A program made the translations under genes and the position numbers. Shown in pieces: positions 8,356 through 17,946 of a DNA stretch of 39,857 bases (the stretch's first letter is position 1; every line of letters begins with the position of its first letter). This DNA is from Gemmatimonadaceae bacterium (GTDB lineage Bacteria > Gemmatimonadota > Gemmatimonadetes > Gemmatimonadales > Gemmatimonadaceae), in contig DATLUQ010000059.1 in assembly GCA_035533015.1 (NCBI GenBank), positions 1-39,857 on the forward strand, in the 5' to 3' direction. The notes beneath the pieces are model-generated. The model saw only the letters and a list, made by a program, of their open reading frames with translations. It searched no databases and had not been told where the DNA came from.

Positions 8356-10056
8356 CTATTGATGCACCGCCATCATCGAGTCGCGCTTGGCCTTGAACTC
8401 CGTGCCCGCCTTCCACTGCGGGAACCCGGGCGCGTTGGCCACGACGTCGCCGACCCGGAAGAACACGCGCAGATCCTCGACGGCGCCCGACAGATCCCAA
8501 TCCGGCTTCACCTCGTCGCTCACCTTGTGGTAATCGTTGGCCGTGTATTCGTCCCGCTTCTGCATCCCGTACCCGGCCGGCTTGCCGATGAAGTCGATGC
8601 CCGCATCGGGATCGAGCGCCGGCACACCTTCCTTGGCGAACGAGAAGTGATCCGAGCGATAGTAGAATCCCTTCTCGGGTTCCGGATCGGCCCGCACCAG
8701 GCGCCCGTCGGCCGCCAGCACGTCCCCGAGCACGTCGTCGAGCGTGGAGTTCCCGAGGCCGATCACCGTGACGTCCTTCGTGCGGCCCCACTGGTTGAGG
8801 CCGTCCATGTTGAGGTCGGCCGCCGTCTTGGAAAGTGGATACAGCGGGTGCGTGGCGTAGTACTCCGACCCGATGAGGCCCTTCTCCTCGCCGGTCACGG
8901 AGAGAAAGAGAATCGACCGGTCGGGCGGCGTGGCCAGCTTGGTGAAGGCCCGCGCGATCTCGATCAGCCCGGCCGACCCGCTCGCGTTGTCCAGCGCGCC
9001 ATTGTAGATCTGGTCGCCCTTGAGGGCGGTGTCGCGGCCCAGATGGTCCCAATGCGCCGTGTACACCATGTATTCGTCCTTCTTCGACCCGCCCTCGAGC
9101 TTCGCCACCACGTTCTTCGACTCGATCGTGCGGACGTCCACCTTCACGTCCCACGTGGCCTTGGCCTTGAGCGTCACCGGCCGGAAGTCCTTGCGCGCCG
9201 CCGCCGCGTGCAGCGAGTCGAAGTTGAGTCCGGCGTCGCGGAACATCTCCCGGGCCTTGTCGGCCGTGATCCACCCTTCCACCGGCACACGCTGCTCAGC
9301 CGTGGGCGACGGGATGTCGAACTGCTCGGCGCTGAAGCTCCCCTTCACCACGGCGTACGGATAGCCGGCGGGCCCCGTCTCGTGGATGATGATCGCGGCC
9401 GCGGCTCCCTTGGTCGAGGCGATCTCGTACTTGTACGTCCACCGGCCGTAGTACGTCATCGCCTTGCCCTTGAACATCGTCGTGTCGAGCTGCGCCGTGT
9501 CGCCGGCAACCGTCACCGGCGGGTCGTTGACGAGCATCAGAATCGTCTTGCCCTTCACGTCGAGGCCCTTGTAGTCGTCCCAACCGTACTCGGGCGCCAC
9601 CACGCCGTAGCCCACGAACACCACGTCCGAGTTGTCGACCTTGATCTCGGGGCGGTTGTGGCGCGAACTCGCCACGTAGTCGTCGGGATACTCGAGCGCC
9701 AGCGTCTTGCCGCCCGATACGATCTTCGCCGTCGGATGCGACGTGTAGCCGATCAGCTGCACCTTCTGGATCCACGTGCCATCGGGGTTTCCGGGCTTGA
9801 GCCCCAGCGCCTGGAATTCACGCTGCATGTACGCGGTGGCCTTCTGCTCCCCGGGAGTGCCGGGGGCGCGGCCTTCCATTGAATCGGCGGAGAGATCCTT
9901 GATGTGCTGCAGCAGAGAGTCGGCGTTGATCGCCTGGGCCGCCTGCATCACGGCCGGATCCTTGCCGGTCGCATCGACGGTGCCGGCGGAGGAGCACGCG
10001 CCGGCGAGCGCGGCGGCGATGGCGGCCGCGACGAATGAGGCAGAGACCTTGCGCAC
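8356..10056 (-). CDS. M28 family metallopeptidase with PA-type insert, predicted lipoprotein
   Basis: A 566-residue zinc aminopeptidase of the M28 family. From GTG 10056 the N-terminus reads as a lipoprotein signal with lipobox LAGAC, followed by a Ser-rich linker. An insert between about residues 130 and 300 ([22 protein letters not shown]...) is the protease-associated (PA)-like domain often found in this family. All dizinc ligands and the general base are visible: H335 and D337 in AHWDHLG, D356 in GALDNASG, E390/E391 in TGEEKGL, D418 in LNMDG and H510 in DYHKVSDE. An ATG at 10128 would add 24 residues before the signal sequence and has no ribosome site, so it is not preferred. It probably cleaves N-terminal residues from peptides at the cell surface or in the periplasm. 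Confidence 0.9.
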   Translation of the reverse strand: MRKVSASFVAAAIAAALAGACSSAGTVDATGKDPAVMQAAQAINADSLLQHIKDLSADSMEGRAPGTPGEQKATAYMQREFQALGLKPGNPDGTWIQKVQLIGYTSHPTAKIVSGGKTLALEYPDDYVASSRHNRPEIKVDNSDVVFVGYGVVAPEYGWDDYKGLDVKGKTILMLVNDPPVTVAGDTAQLDTTMFKGKAMTYYGRWTYKYEIASTKGAAAAIIIHETGPAGYPYAVVKGSFSAEQFDIPSPTAEQRVPVEGWITADKAREMFRDAGLNFDSLHAAAARKDFRPVTLKAKATWDVKVDVRTIESKNVVAKLEGGSKKDEYMVYTAHWDHLGRDTALKGDQIYNGALDNASGSAGLIEIARAFTKLATPPDRSILFLSVTGEEKGLIGSEYYATHPLYPLSKTAADLNMDGLNQWGRTKDVTVIGLGNSTLDDVLGDVLAADGRLVRADPEPEKGFYYRSDHFSFAKEGVPALDPDAGIDFIGKPAGYGMQKRDEYTANDYHKVSDEVKPDWDLSGAVEDLRVFFRVGDVVANAPGFPQWKAGTEFKAKRDSMMAVHQ

Positions 10057-10087
10057 GAGAACGGGGGGTTGGGGGATCAGGCAGGGC

Positions 10088-10104
10088 GGCGCGTCGAACG
10101 CGCC
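10088..10104 (-). terminator. Possible weak terminator hairpin after the saccharopine-dehydrogenase-family gene
   Basis: GGCGCG-TCGAA-CGCGCC forms a 6-bp all-GC stem with a 5-base loop, 46 bp beyond the stop of the upstream minus-strand gene and within the leader of the M28 gene. There is no T-tract, so the call is tentative. Confidence 0.25.
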
Positions 10105-10150
10105 ACCGTGAATCTCCGGGTTCCCCATCGATGCGGCAAGGGCGCGCCGT

Positions 10151-11374
10151 TCAGGGCCAGGACTCCTCCTCGCGCGTCACGTGAATGCCCCGGCGTTCGA
10201 GCGGCGGAAACACCAAGTCGTAGGGAACGTCGAGCGGCGTGAGCAGGCCGCGCTTGGGCAGCGTCCCGTCGAGAATGAGGCGCGCGCCAAGCGCCAGCGT
10301 GAACCCCACCGTGCGCTGCATGGACGTGAAGCCGGTGGCGAAGTCGCGCCGGTCCACGAGGTCGTACACCACGCGCACTCCCGTGCCGGCGCGGATGCCG
10401 CGCACGTCCACGCGAACGAACGTGAGATCGGCCTCGTCGTCGGCGTACTGGAAGCGCGGCTGCGAAGCGAGCAACGCCGCCACGAAGTCCAGCGGCGCCA
10501 CCTGCGCGCCCCCCACGGCCAGCGGGGCCTGCTCCAGAAAGCCGCACTTGGCCATCACGTCCCAGAACGCGCAGTGGCCCGGCAGGCGCCCCGTGTAGCG
10601 CGCCATCTCCCGCACCCGGCCGCGCAACCCGAACAGCTCCGCGTAGTGCACGGCATCGCCGTTGGGATAGCACTCGAGCGCGGCGCCAACGGCCGGCACG
10701 TCGAGCACGTGCACCCGATGGGGCTCGAACAGCGTGGCCGGATCGATGTCCACGGCGGCGCCCTCATGGATGATCCGCGCCGGCCGGCTGTACGAGCGCA
10801 TCACGCCGATGGGCGACCACGAGAACTTGTAGTGCAGCGCATTGTCGCGCGCGCCGGGCCCGGGAATGCCGGCCCCATACGCATGGAATTCTCGCACCTC
10901 GTCCAGCTCGGCCAGCGCCCGAACGCCAAGCACGAGATCGAGCCCCGGATCGAGCCCGAACTCCGTGAGAATCGTCAGCCCGCGCGCCGCCGCGTCCCGC
11001 GCCAACGCGGCCAACGCGCGCTCGGCGGTGGCCAGGCGCCCGGCGTCGCGCTCCTGCGGATCGCGGTAGTACATGCTGCTCACCAAGCTCACGGCGGCGT
11101 CCACGGCCAGTCGGCCAACCGGAAGTGCGAACGGACCGGGGAGGGCCTCCACCACTACGTCGGCGTCTCGCATCAGCGCCACTACGGCCGCCGCGTCGCC
11201 CGCGTCCACGGGGCGCGTCGTCACCCGGGACGCCGGGTACCGGGCCACGTACTCGGCCAGGCCCGGCGCGCGGTCCGCAACCGTAACGCGCGTAGTCTCG
11301 TCGGCCGTGACGAGGTCGTGCAGCGCCGCCTTGCCCTGCGCGCCGAGTCCGAGCAGCAGCACGCGCCGCGTCAT
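10151..11374 (-). CDS. Saccharopine dehydrogenase family oxidoreductase
   Basis: A 407-residue protein with an N-terminal Rossmann fold starting right at the start codon ([17 protein letters not shown]; GxGxxG-like) and strands at VTVADR and [10 protein letters not shown]. The C-terminal domain typical of saccharopine dehydrogenases follows, including [20 protein letters not shown] and [15 protein letters not shown]. The family includes saccharopine reductase/dehydrogenase, lysine 6-dehydrogenase and carboxynorspermidine synthase, all NAD(P)-dependent enzymes of amino-acid or polyamine metabolism. Which reaction applies here cannot be told, though the size is close to lysine 6-dehydrogenases. 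The ATG overlaps the stop of the upstream GNAT gene in an ATGA, so the two are translationally coupled. No signal peptide, so cytoplasmic. Confidence 0.8.
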   Translation of the reverse strand: MTRRVLLLGLGAQGKAALHDLVTADETTRVTVADRAPGLAEYVARYPASRVTTRPVDAGDAAAVVALMRDADVVVEALPGPFALPVGRLAVDAAVSLVSSMYYRDPQERDAGRLATAERALAALARDAAARGLTILTEFGLDPGLDLVLGVRALAELDEVREFHAYGAGIPGPGARDNALHYKFSWSPIGVMRSYSRPARIIHEGAAVDIDPATLFEPHRVHVLDVPAVGAALECYPNGDAVHYAELFGLRGRVREMARYTGRLPGHCAFWDVMAKCGFLEQAPLAVGGAQVAPLDFVAALLASQPRFQYADDEADLTFVRVDVRGIRAGTGVRVVYDLVDRRDFATGFTSMQRTVGFTLALGARLILDGTLPKRGLLTPLDVPYDLVFPPLERRGIHVTREEESWP

Positions 11375-11859
11375 GGGGATCGCGGCTCGGACCGCGCGAG
11401 GATGCCCCGAGACGGCGCGAATCCCGCGCGCGCGTACAGCGTGCGGCTGCCCTCGGTGGGCCAGAGGATCACGGAATGCGCATGGACGGCGTGGCAGTGG
11501 GCGAGCGCCGCGTCGAGCAGGGCCTGCCCCACACCGCCGCGCGCCTCCGGCACCACATAGAGGTTGGAGAGGTAGGCGTGTGACTCCGGCTCCACCACCG
11601 GGTTGGGGATCTTCTCGATCAACTGCAGCCAGATGTTGCCCACGGTGACGCCGTCGCGTTCGGCCACCCATGCCTGCCAGCGGCCGTGCGGGCCGAGCGC
11701 GCCGCGCATCCAGGCCTCGCAGCGCACCAGGAACGCTTCGTGGGACGTGGCGGCCGGCGCGTCCGCGGTGCGGAAATCCCAGCGGAGTTCGGCCAGCCGC
11801 CGGGTATCGTGGACGGAGGCGGCGCGGATGCGCACGCCAGACGGTCGTGGGGAAGCCAC
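11371..11859 (-). CDS. GNAT family N-acetyltransferase
   Basis: A 162-residue GCN5-related acetyltransferase. Motif A, which binds the acetyl-CoA pyrophosphate, is YVVPEARGGVGQALLDAAL at about residues 101-119. It is preceded by the strand with AYLSNLYV and followed by a motif B region with the usual LYARAGF. The N-terminal half (VRIRAASVHDTRRLAELRW) is the standard GNAT beginning. The acceptor substrate is unknown. It is the upstream partner of the saccharopine-dehydrogenase-family gene through a 4-base ATGA overlap, suggesting both act on the same amino-acid or amine compound; that is inference. It diverges from the S9 peptidase gene at 12184 across a 324-bp gap. Confidence 0.85.
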   Translation of the reverse strand: MASPRPSGVRIRAASVHDTRRLAELRWDFRTADAPAATSHEAFLVRCEAWMRGALGPHGRWQAWVAERDGVTVGNIWLQLIEKIPNPVVEPESHAYLSNLYVVPEARGGVGQALLDAALAHCHAVHAHSVILWPTEGSRTLYARAGFAPSRGILARSEPRSP

Positions 11860-12183
11860 CGGGAGGTCACCTGCGAGTCGAAAGTGAGTCCCGGTATTCT
11901 ACGTCATGGCGGGCTAGCCGTCGCCCCCCGTGCCGCTCGTCTTGGACGCGACCCAGTTTAGATCCAGCCCCAGGGTTTGAACCAGGTGCGGGCCATGCGG
12001 AATTCCTCGCGGCTGGTGGACGGCGTGATCCGAATGGACTTTACAGTGCAAAGCATGTTCCGGCGGCGCAAGGACGACCGCGACCCGGTTGCCCAACTGC
12101 GGGCCGGGCGCGCATTGTTCAGGCGGTGCATCGCCTCCCCCAACATCCGCACAACTTTCCGTCGACGTCCATCGAGGACCATC
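11860..12183. other. 324-bp intergenic region between divergent GNAT and S9 genes
   Basis: No gene is supported here. The S9 frame stays open upstream to 11977, but that sequence is not signal-like and has no ribosome site. The only structured item I see is the palindrome at 12039-12053. The last 15 bases before the S9 start contain GAGG eight bases from the ATG. Promoters for both flanking genes should lie in this region; I cannot place them securely. Confidence 0.4.
12039..12053. promoter_or_regulatory. Candidate operator palindrome upstream of the S9 peptidase gene
   Basis: CTTTACAGTGCAAAG is an interrupted palindrome of the form CTTT-N-CA-N-TG-N-AAAG, lying 130 bp before the S9 start. 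The two half sites match except at the three N positions. It is a plausible dimeric repressor site; the regulator is unknown. Confidence 0.3.
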
Positions 12184-14568
12184 ATGCGACATCGTGCTGT
12201 ACTCGTGGCGGCCCTGGCCGCCCTTGGCCCGGCCGCCCTCGCCGCCCAAGCACCCAAGACCGTCACGGCCGCCGACTACGCGCGCGCCGAGAAGTTCATG
12301 GGCTACTACACCAATGCGCTCGTCACCGGCGGCGGCGTCAGTCCGGCCTGGATGGCCGGGGACCGCTTCTGGTACCGCGCCTCGACGCCGCAGGGTACGG
12401 AATTCGTGCTGGTCGATCCGGCTCGCGGTACCAAGGTGCCGGCGTTCGACCACGCCAAGCTCGCGGCCGCGCTCTCGGCGACCACGGGACGGCCGTTCGA
12501 CGCGAACCACCTGCCCTTCGCCCAGATCGACCTCTCCGCCGACGGCCGCATGGTGTCGTTCGACGCGGCGGGCCGCCACTACCGCTGCGACGTCGGCGGC
12601 GCGCAGTGCACCGATGAGGGAGCGGCTACGAACCGCGGACGCGGCTTCGGACGTGGAGGGCGCGGCGGGGGTGGCGGCGCGCCTGGCCAGCCGCCCGAAT
12701 CGCTTTCCCCCGACGGCCAGCATGCCGTGTTCATCCGCGATTGGAACCTCTGGGTGCGCGACGTGGCCACGGGCGAGGTGCGGCAGCTGACGCACGACGG
12801 CGTCGAGAACTTCGGCTACGCCACCGACAACGCCGGCTGGACGAGCAGCGACCGGCCAATCGTGCTCTGGTCGCCCGATTCGAAGAAGGTGGCCACCTAC
12901 CAGCAGGACCAGCGCAACGACGGCGACATGTATCTCGTCGAGACGCGGGTGGGTCATCCCGTGCTGAAGGCGTGGAAGTACCCGCTTCCCGGCGACAGCA
13001 TCATCACGATGATCCAGCGGGTGATCATCGACGTCGACGCCGGCACCGTCGTGCGGCTCAAGATGCCGCCCGACCAGCACCGCACGTCGATCTGCGACGA
13101 CATCTCGTGCAGCGGGGAGTTGACCGATGCCGAGTGGAGCCCCGACTCCAAGACCCTCGCGTTCCTCTCCACGTCGCGCGACCATCGCGACGAGCATCTG
13201 CGCGTGACCGACGCCGCCACCGGCGACGTGCGCGACATCATGGAAGAGAAAGTGCCCGACTTCTTCGAGTCGGGGTTCAACATGGTCAACTGGCACTACC
13301 TGCCCACGTCCAACGAGATCATCTGGTATTCGGAACGCACCAACTGGGGCCATCTGTACCTGTACGACCTGGCCACGGGCCATCTCAAGAACGCCATCAC
13401 CAGCGGCGATTGGAAGGTGCTGCAGGTGCGGAACGTCGACCAACCGCACCGCACGATCTACTTCACCGCCGCGGGACGCGAGCGCGGCGACCCGTATTTC
13501 GAGTACTTCTATCGCGTGAACTTCGACGGCTCGGGGCTCGAGCTGCTCACGCCCGACAGCGCCAACCATACCATCCAGATGGCGCCCGACGGCCGGTACT
13601 TCGTGGACACGTACTCCACGCCGCAGACGCCGTCCGTGACGGTGCTGCGCAACGACGAGGGCCGCGTCATCACCACCCTCGACAAGCAGGACATCTCCAA
13701 GCTGCTCGCCACGGGGTGGAAGCCGCCGCGGTCGATCATCGTCAAGGCGCGGGACGGCAGGACGGACCTCTACGGCCTGATGTACACGCCCACCCACATG
13801 GTGCCCGGCCGCAAGTATCCGATCATCAATCACATCTATCCGGGCCCGCAGACGGGCAGCGTGGGCGGCCGCAGCTTCTCGGCGGCGCGCGGCGACGCGC
13901 AGGCGCTGGCCGAACTGGGGTTCGTGGTGGTCGAGATCGACGCCATGGGCACACCCATGCGCTCGCACTCGTTCCAGGCGGAGTACTACGGCAAGATGGG
14001 CACCGACGGCGGGCTCCCCGACCAGGTGACCGGCATGAAGCAGCTGGCGGCGCGCTATCCGTTCATCGATCTCGACAAGGCCGGGATCTACGGCCACTCG
14101 GGCGGCGGGCTCGCCACGGCCGATGCGATGTTCCGCTATCCCGACTTCTTCAAGGTGGGCGTCTCGGAATCGGGCAATCACGACCAGGCCGAATACGAGG
14201 ACGACTGGGGCGAGAAGTGGCAGGGATTGGACGTGAAGCTCCCCGACGGCACGTGGAGCTACGATGCGCAGTCGAACGAGTCGGTGGCCAAGAATCTCAA
14301 GGGCCATCTCCTGCTGGCGCACGGCACGATGGACAACAACGTGCCACCGTACAACACGCTGCTCGTGGTGGATTCGCTGATCAAGTACAACAAGGACTTC
14401 GACCTGATCATGATCCCCAACAAGCCGCACGGCTACGGCGACGCGACGAACTACATGATGCGGCGCCGGTGGGACTACTTCGTCCGGTATCTCATGGGCG
14501 CGACGCCGCCGCACGAATATCTGATGAAGCCGCCGGCGAATCCGGGGTTCGGGCGGCGGGGAGGGTGA
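12184..14568 (+). CDS. S9 family (prolyl oligopeptidase/DPP IV-like) peptidase, secreted
   Basis: A 794-residue serine peptidase. A Sec signal peptide ends LAA|Q near residue 22. An eight-bladed-type DPP IV N-terminal propeller (about 90-540) is followed by the alpha/beta-hydrolase domain (about 555-794). The catalytic triad is Ser639 in YGHSGGG, Asp717 in GTMDNNV and His749 in NKPHGYG, so it should be active on small oligopeptides, with proline-type specificity expected but not provable here. A C-x6-C pair (Cys135, Cys142) is directly followed by a Gly/Arg-rich insert (151-172, [16 protein letters not shown]). The paralogue at 17947-20433 has the same arrangement. Start ATG 12184 is chosen for its signal peptide and GAGG ribosome site; the frame is open further upstream. 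A very long hairpin follows the stop. Confidence 0.92.
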   Translation: MRHRAVLVAALAALGPAALAAQAPKTVTAADYARAEKFMGYYTNALVTGGGVSPAWMAGDRFWYRASTPQGTEFVLVDPARGTKVPAFDHAKLAAALSATTGRPFDANHLPFAQIDLSADGRMVSFDAAGRHYRCDVGGAQCTDEGAATNRGRGFGRGGRGGGGGAPGQPPESLSPDGQHAVFIRDWNLWVRDVATGEVRQLTHDGVENFGYATDNAGWTSSDRPIVLWSPDSKKVATYQQDQRNDGDMYLVETRVGHPVLKAWKYPLPGDSIITMIQRVIIDVDAGTVVRLKMPPDQHRTSICDDISCSGELTDAEWSPDSKTLAFLSTSRDHRDEHLRVTDAATGDVRDIMEEKVPDFFESGFNMVNWHYLPTSNEIIWYSERTNWGHLYLYDLATGHLKNAITSGDWKVLQVRNVDQPHRTIYFTAAGRERGDPYFEYFYRVNFDGSGLELLTPDSANHTIQMAPDGRYFVDTYSTPQTPSVTVLRNDEGRVITTLDKQDISKLLATGWKPPRSIIVKARDGRTDLYGLMYTPTHMVPGRKYPIINHIYPGPQTGSVGGRSFSAARGDAQALAELGFVVVEIDAMGTPMRSHSFQAEYYGKMGTDGGLPDQVTGMKQLAARYPFIDLDKAGIYGHSGGGLATADAMFRYPDFFKVGVSESGNHDQAEYEDDWGEKWQGLDVKLPDGTWSYDAQSNESVAKNLKGHLLLAHGTMDNNVPPYNTLLVVDSLIKYNKDFDLIMIPNKPHGYGDATNYMMRRRWDYFVRYLMGATPPHEYLMKPPANPGFGRRGG

Positions 14569-14597
14569 CCCTGCGATAGTCCCACCCCGCCCCAACG

Positions 14598-14652
14598 GCA
14601 GGCAGACAGCCGCGCGTGGCTAGCTACTAGCCGCGCGCGGCTGTCTGCCTGC
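14598..14652. terminator. Long bidirectional terminator hairpin between convergent S9 and sortilin-like genes
   Basis: A 26-bp stem with a single mismatched position (T against C) and a 3-base loop (CTA). The arms begin GCAGGCAGACAGCCGCGCG and end CGGCTGTCTGCCTGC. It sits midway between convergent stops at 14568 and 14669. It is far longer than needed for a simple terminator. Confidence 0.75.
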
Positions 14653-14668
14653 TGCCATCCGTTCGCCG

Positions 14669-17600
14669 CTACGGGATGATCTTCGTCCCGGCCAGCTTGT
14701 CGTACGCCGACAGATCGTTCTTCATGAATGCCTCATACGCGCCCTTCCCCGCCGCGAGGTCCTTCTCGATCATCTGCAGGACCTCCATCGACGTATCCGT
14801 CGGCTTGTAATCCGACCCGCCCGCGACGTCGCCACCGCCCCCACCCACTTCGGCGTACAGCCAGATCAGGTTGAGATACACCTTGTCGGCCGTGACGAAG
14901 TACTTGTCGTCGCTGTTCAGGTTCTCGCGCGAGATGAGCATCGTCTCGACATTCATCAACTTGTCGTTCATCGCCGCCAGCGCCTTCTGGCGGTCGGCGT
15001 CACCGCCCGCGGCCTTGGCCTGCTCCTCGAGCGCGTGCCGCATGACCTCGAGCCGGTTGATCATCCCCACCGTCTCGTTCATGTCGCCGCGAATGCGGAG
15101 CTGCGCCTGGAGCGACGCCTCGAGATCGGCCTGCGAGCTGGCGATGGCCGGATCGGGGATCACCTCGAACGGCCGCGTATAGCTCTTGCCGTCCACGGTG
15201 AGTTTGGCGGTGTATTTCCCGGGCACCGCCATCGGTCCCGCGCGCTGCGGCCCCTCGATCCCCCAGTGGGTCACCGGGCGCGTGTCCTTGCCCTTGAACC
15301 GCGGTTCATCCCAGATGTGCGGGTTGTCGGGCGCCACCGTGCGCAGCTCCACCTGGGCAGGGCCGTCGTACTCCAGGTTCCAGCGCATCAGGTTCTCGCC
15401 GGCCCGGCCTGCCTGCTTCATGGTGCGGATCACCGTGCCACGGGCGTCGGCGATCTGGAGTTCGACCGAGTCCTCGGGCGCGCTCTTCAGCCGGAACAGG
15501 AAATCGGCGGAGCCGCTCCGCGCCTGCCGGAACGCCGGCCGCGGCTCGTAGAAGTACACCGCAGCGTCGGCCGGCACCTGGTCGCCCTGCTCGAGGGTCG
15601 TGATGTCGTGCATGATGTAGATGCCGCGCCCGTACGTCGACACGACCACGTCGTGCCAGAGCTTGGGCACCACGATCCAGCTCACCGGGGCCGCCGGCAG
15701 CCCGGCCTGGTCGTGGGTCCAGTGCGCGCCGTCATCCATGGAGTAGTAGAACGCGTGCCCGGTGCCGGCGAACAGCATCCCCTTGCGGTTGGGGTTCTCC
15801 ACCACGGTCATGACGTAGTCCAGCGGGCCCCCGTGGGGCAGCGCGTCGCTGATCTTCGTCCACGTCCGGCCGTAGTCGGTGGTCTTGAAGATGAACGGAT
15901 CGCGATCGTCCATCATGTGGTAGTCCACCGCCATGTACGCCGTGCCCGGGTCGAACACCGACGGCGAGATCTCGCGCACGGTGCCCCACGCCGGCATATT
16001 CACGTTCTTTGATACGTCGTTCCAGTGCAGGCCGCCGTCGCGCGTGTACCAGACCTTGCCGTCGTTGGTGCCGGCCCAGATGAGCCCGCGCTGGATGGAC
16101 GACGGCGCGATGGCGAACACCACCTCGCCCGCGAACTGGCCCAGGTTGTCGCCCACCAGCCCGCCCGACGACACGATGCGGCTGCTGTCGCGGGTCGAGA
16201 GGTCGGGGCTGATCACGCTCCAGCTCTGGCCGCCGTTGGTGGTCTTGAAGATCACCTGGCAGCCGTAGTACACGGTGTTGTGGTCGAACGGATCGATGGC
16301 CAAGGGCGGGGTCCAGTGGCAGCGGTACTTGGCCTGGTTCGGGGCAAAATCGAGCGTGTGGATCCACGGGCTCACGGCCCGCGCCAGCCCGGTCCGGGCG
16401 TCGTAGCGCGACACTTCGTCGGCGTAGCAGGTGGCCCACACGATGTTGTGGTCGGTGGGATCGGGAATCGTGAATCCCGACTCGCACCCGCCCAGGTTAT
16501 GGTCCCACGTGGCCGTGCGCGTGAACCCGGCGCCGAAGCCGCCGCGCCCGCCGAATCCTCCGCCGCCCCGGCCACCGCGGCCGCCCCGCCCGTTCTGGTT
16601 CATCGCCGAGCTGTCGAAGCTGATGATGCGCGTCGGGTCAAAGCCATTGGGCGCTTCCACCGCGTCGCTCGGGCCCCGCATCGTCCCGTCGTCCTGCCGG
16701 TTGCCGTACACCCAGTACGGCACCTGGTTGTCCACCGCCACATGGTACATCTGCGCATTGGGAATACCGATGCGCGTCATCGTGCGCCCGTGATCGGTGG
16801 TCACGCTCGCCCCGCCGTCGTACGTGATGCCGAAGTGGTCGGGGCTGATGGGGTCCATCCAGATGTCGTGGTTGTCGCCGCCCCACGGCATGCTCTCCCA
16901 GGTCTTTCCGCCGTCGGTGGAGCGCCAGAACGAACTGTTCGCCACCAACACCTCATCGGCGTTGCCGCTGTTCACCACGAGGTGGATGTAGTAGCCGGCG
17001 CGCCCGATCAGCAGACGGCTCCAACTCACCACGTGCCACGTATGGCCGCCATCGTCGGAGCGCCAGACCGAGCCCTGATCGGCCGTCTGGATGAGGGCGT
17101 ACACGCGGTTCGATGCCGACGGCGCCACGGCCACGTCGATCTTGCCCAGCGGTTCGTGGGGGAGCCCGGCGTCCTCGACGTGCGTCCAGGTGGCACCGCT
17201 GTCGCGCGTCACGTAGATGCCGCTGCTCGGCCCCCCGCTGTATTCGGCGTACGTGTGCATCTGCAGCTCCCACATGCCGGCGAACAGCACCGCCGGATTG
17301 TGGGGATCGAGCGTGAGCCCCGAGCACCCCGTGTTCTCGTCCACGAACAACACGCGGGTCCACGTCTTGCCGCCGTCCATCGTGCGGTAGACGCCGCGCT
17401 CCTGCTGCGGTCCGGTCGCCCGCCCCAACGCGCACACGTACACGATGTCGGGGTTGGTCGGATTGACGATGATCCGTCCGATGCGGCCGGTCTGGTCCAG
17501 GCCCATGTGCTGCCAGGTCATGCCGGCGTCGGTGGACTTGTACACGCCGTCGCCCATCACGTCGGCATCGCGGATGGCCCACGCCTCGCCCGTGCCGGCC

Positions 17601-17932
17601 CAGACGATCTTGGGATCGGACGGCGCCACGGCCAGCGCGCCGATGGCCTGCACCGGTTCCTTGTCGAACACCGGGCCGAAGCTGTGGCCACCATCCACCG
17701 ACTTCCACACGCCGCCGGACGCCGAGCCGAGGTACCAGACGGCCGTGTCGCCGGGCACGCCGCTGATCGAGGCGATGCGCCCGCCGCTGGCCGGACCGAC
17801 GAACTGGAAGTGGAGCGGCTGCGGGGCCGGCGGCGGCCCGCCGCGGCCGCGGCGCTGGGCGAGCGAAGGCGCGGCCGCCACGGGAACGATCAGCAGGCCG
17901 GCAAGAACGGAGCGGAGGCGAAGGGAGATCAT
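14669..17932 (-). CDS. Sortilin/VPS10-like BNR-repeat beta-propeller protein, secreted
   Basis: A 1087-residue exported protein with a signal peptide ending SLA|Q. At least eleven Asp-box (BNR, S/T-x-D-x-G-x-T-W) hairpins are visible, for example KSVDGGHSF, RTMDGGKTW, VTRDSGATW, RSDDGGHTW, RSTDGGKTW, YTRDGGLHW and KTTDYGRTW. This is the ten-bladed or tandem propeller arrangement of the VPS10/sortilin and related WD40/YVTN/BNR-like proteins. A Gly/Arg/Phe-rich insert (residues 448-469, [15 protein letters not shown]...) lies in the middle, and the mature N-terminus is also RGG-like (QRRGRGGPPPAP). The C-terminal 250 residues hold an immunoglobulin-like region and a helical tail. Catalytic function is not evident; such proteins are usually binding proteins or glycosidase-like. 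It starts 14 bp after the S9 peptidase stop and is co-transcribed with it. Confidence 0.85.
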   Translation of the reverse strand: MISLRLRSVLAGLLIVPVAAAPSLAQRRGRGGPPPAPQPLHFQFVGPASGGRIASISGVPGDTAVWYLGSASGGVWKSVDGGHSFGPVFDKEPVQAIGALAVAPSDPKIVWAGTGEAWAIRDADVMGDGVYKSTDAGMTWQHMGLDQTGRIGRIIVNPTNPDIVYVCALGRATGPQQERGVYRTMDGGKTWTRVLFVDENTGCSGLTLDPHNPAVLFAGMWELQMHTYAEYSGGPSSGIYVTRDSGATWTHVEDAGLPHEPLGKIDVAVAPSASNRVYALIQTADQGSVWRSDDGGHTWHVVSWSRLLIGRAGYYIHLVVNSGNADEVLVANSSFWRSTDGGKTWESMPWGGDNHDIWMDPISPDHFGITYDGGASVTTDHGRTMTRIGIPNAQMYHVAVDNQVPYWVYGNRQDDGTMRGPSDAVEAPNGFDPTRIISFDSSAMNQNGRGGRGGRGGGGFGGRGGFGAGFTRTATWDHNLGGCESGFTIPDPTDHNIVWATCYADEVSRYDARTGLARAVSPWIHTLDFAPNQAKYRCHWTPPLAIDPFDHNTVYYGCQVIFKTTNGGQSWSVISPDLSTRDSSRIVSSGGLVGDNLGQFAGEVVFAIAPSSIQRGLIWAGTNDGKVWYTRDGGLHWNDVSKNVNMPAWGTVREISPSVFDPGTAYMAVDYHMMDDRDPFIFKTTDYGRTWTKISDALPHGGPLDYVMTVVENPNRKGMLFAGTGHAFYYSMDDGAHWTHDQAGLPAAPVSWIVVPKLWHDVVVSTYGRGIYIMHDITTLEQGDQVPADAAVYFYEPRPAFRQARSGSADFLFRLKSAPEDSVELQIADARGTVIRTMKQAGRAGENLMRWNLEYDGPAQVELRTVAPDNPHIWDEPRFKGKDTRPVTHWGIEGPQRAGPMAVPGKYTAKLTVDGKSYTRPFEVIPDPAIASSQADLEASLQAQLRIRGDMNETVGMINRLEVMRHALEEQAKAAGGDADRQKALAAMNDKLMNVETMLISRENLNSDDKYFVTADKVYLNLIWLYAEVGGGGGDVAGGSDYKPTDTSMEVLQMIEKDLAAGKGAYEAFMKNDLSAYDKLAGTKIIP

Positions 17933-17946
17933 GAGCGAATCCCGGG

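Noticed and set aside
11977-12183. Upstream in-frame start for the first S9 peptidase
   Set aside because: It would bury the signal peptide 70 residues inside the protein and has no ribosome site.
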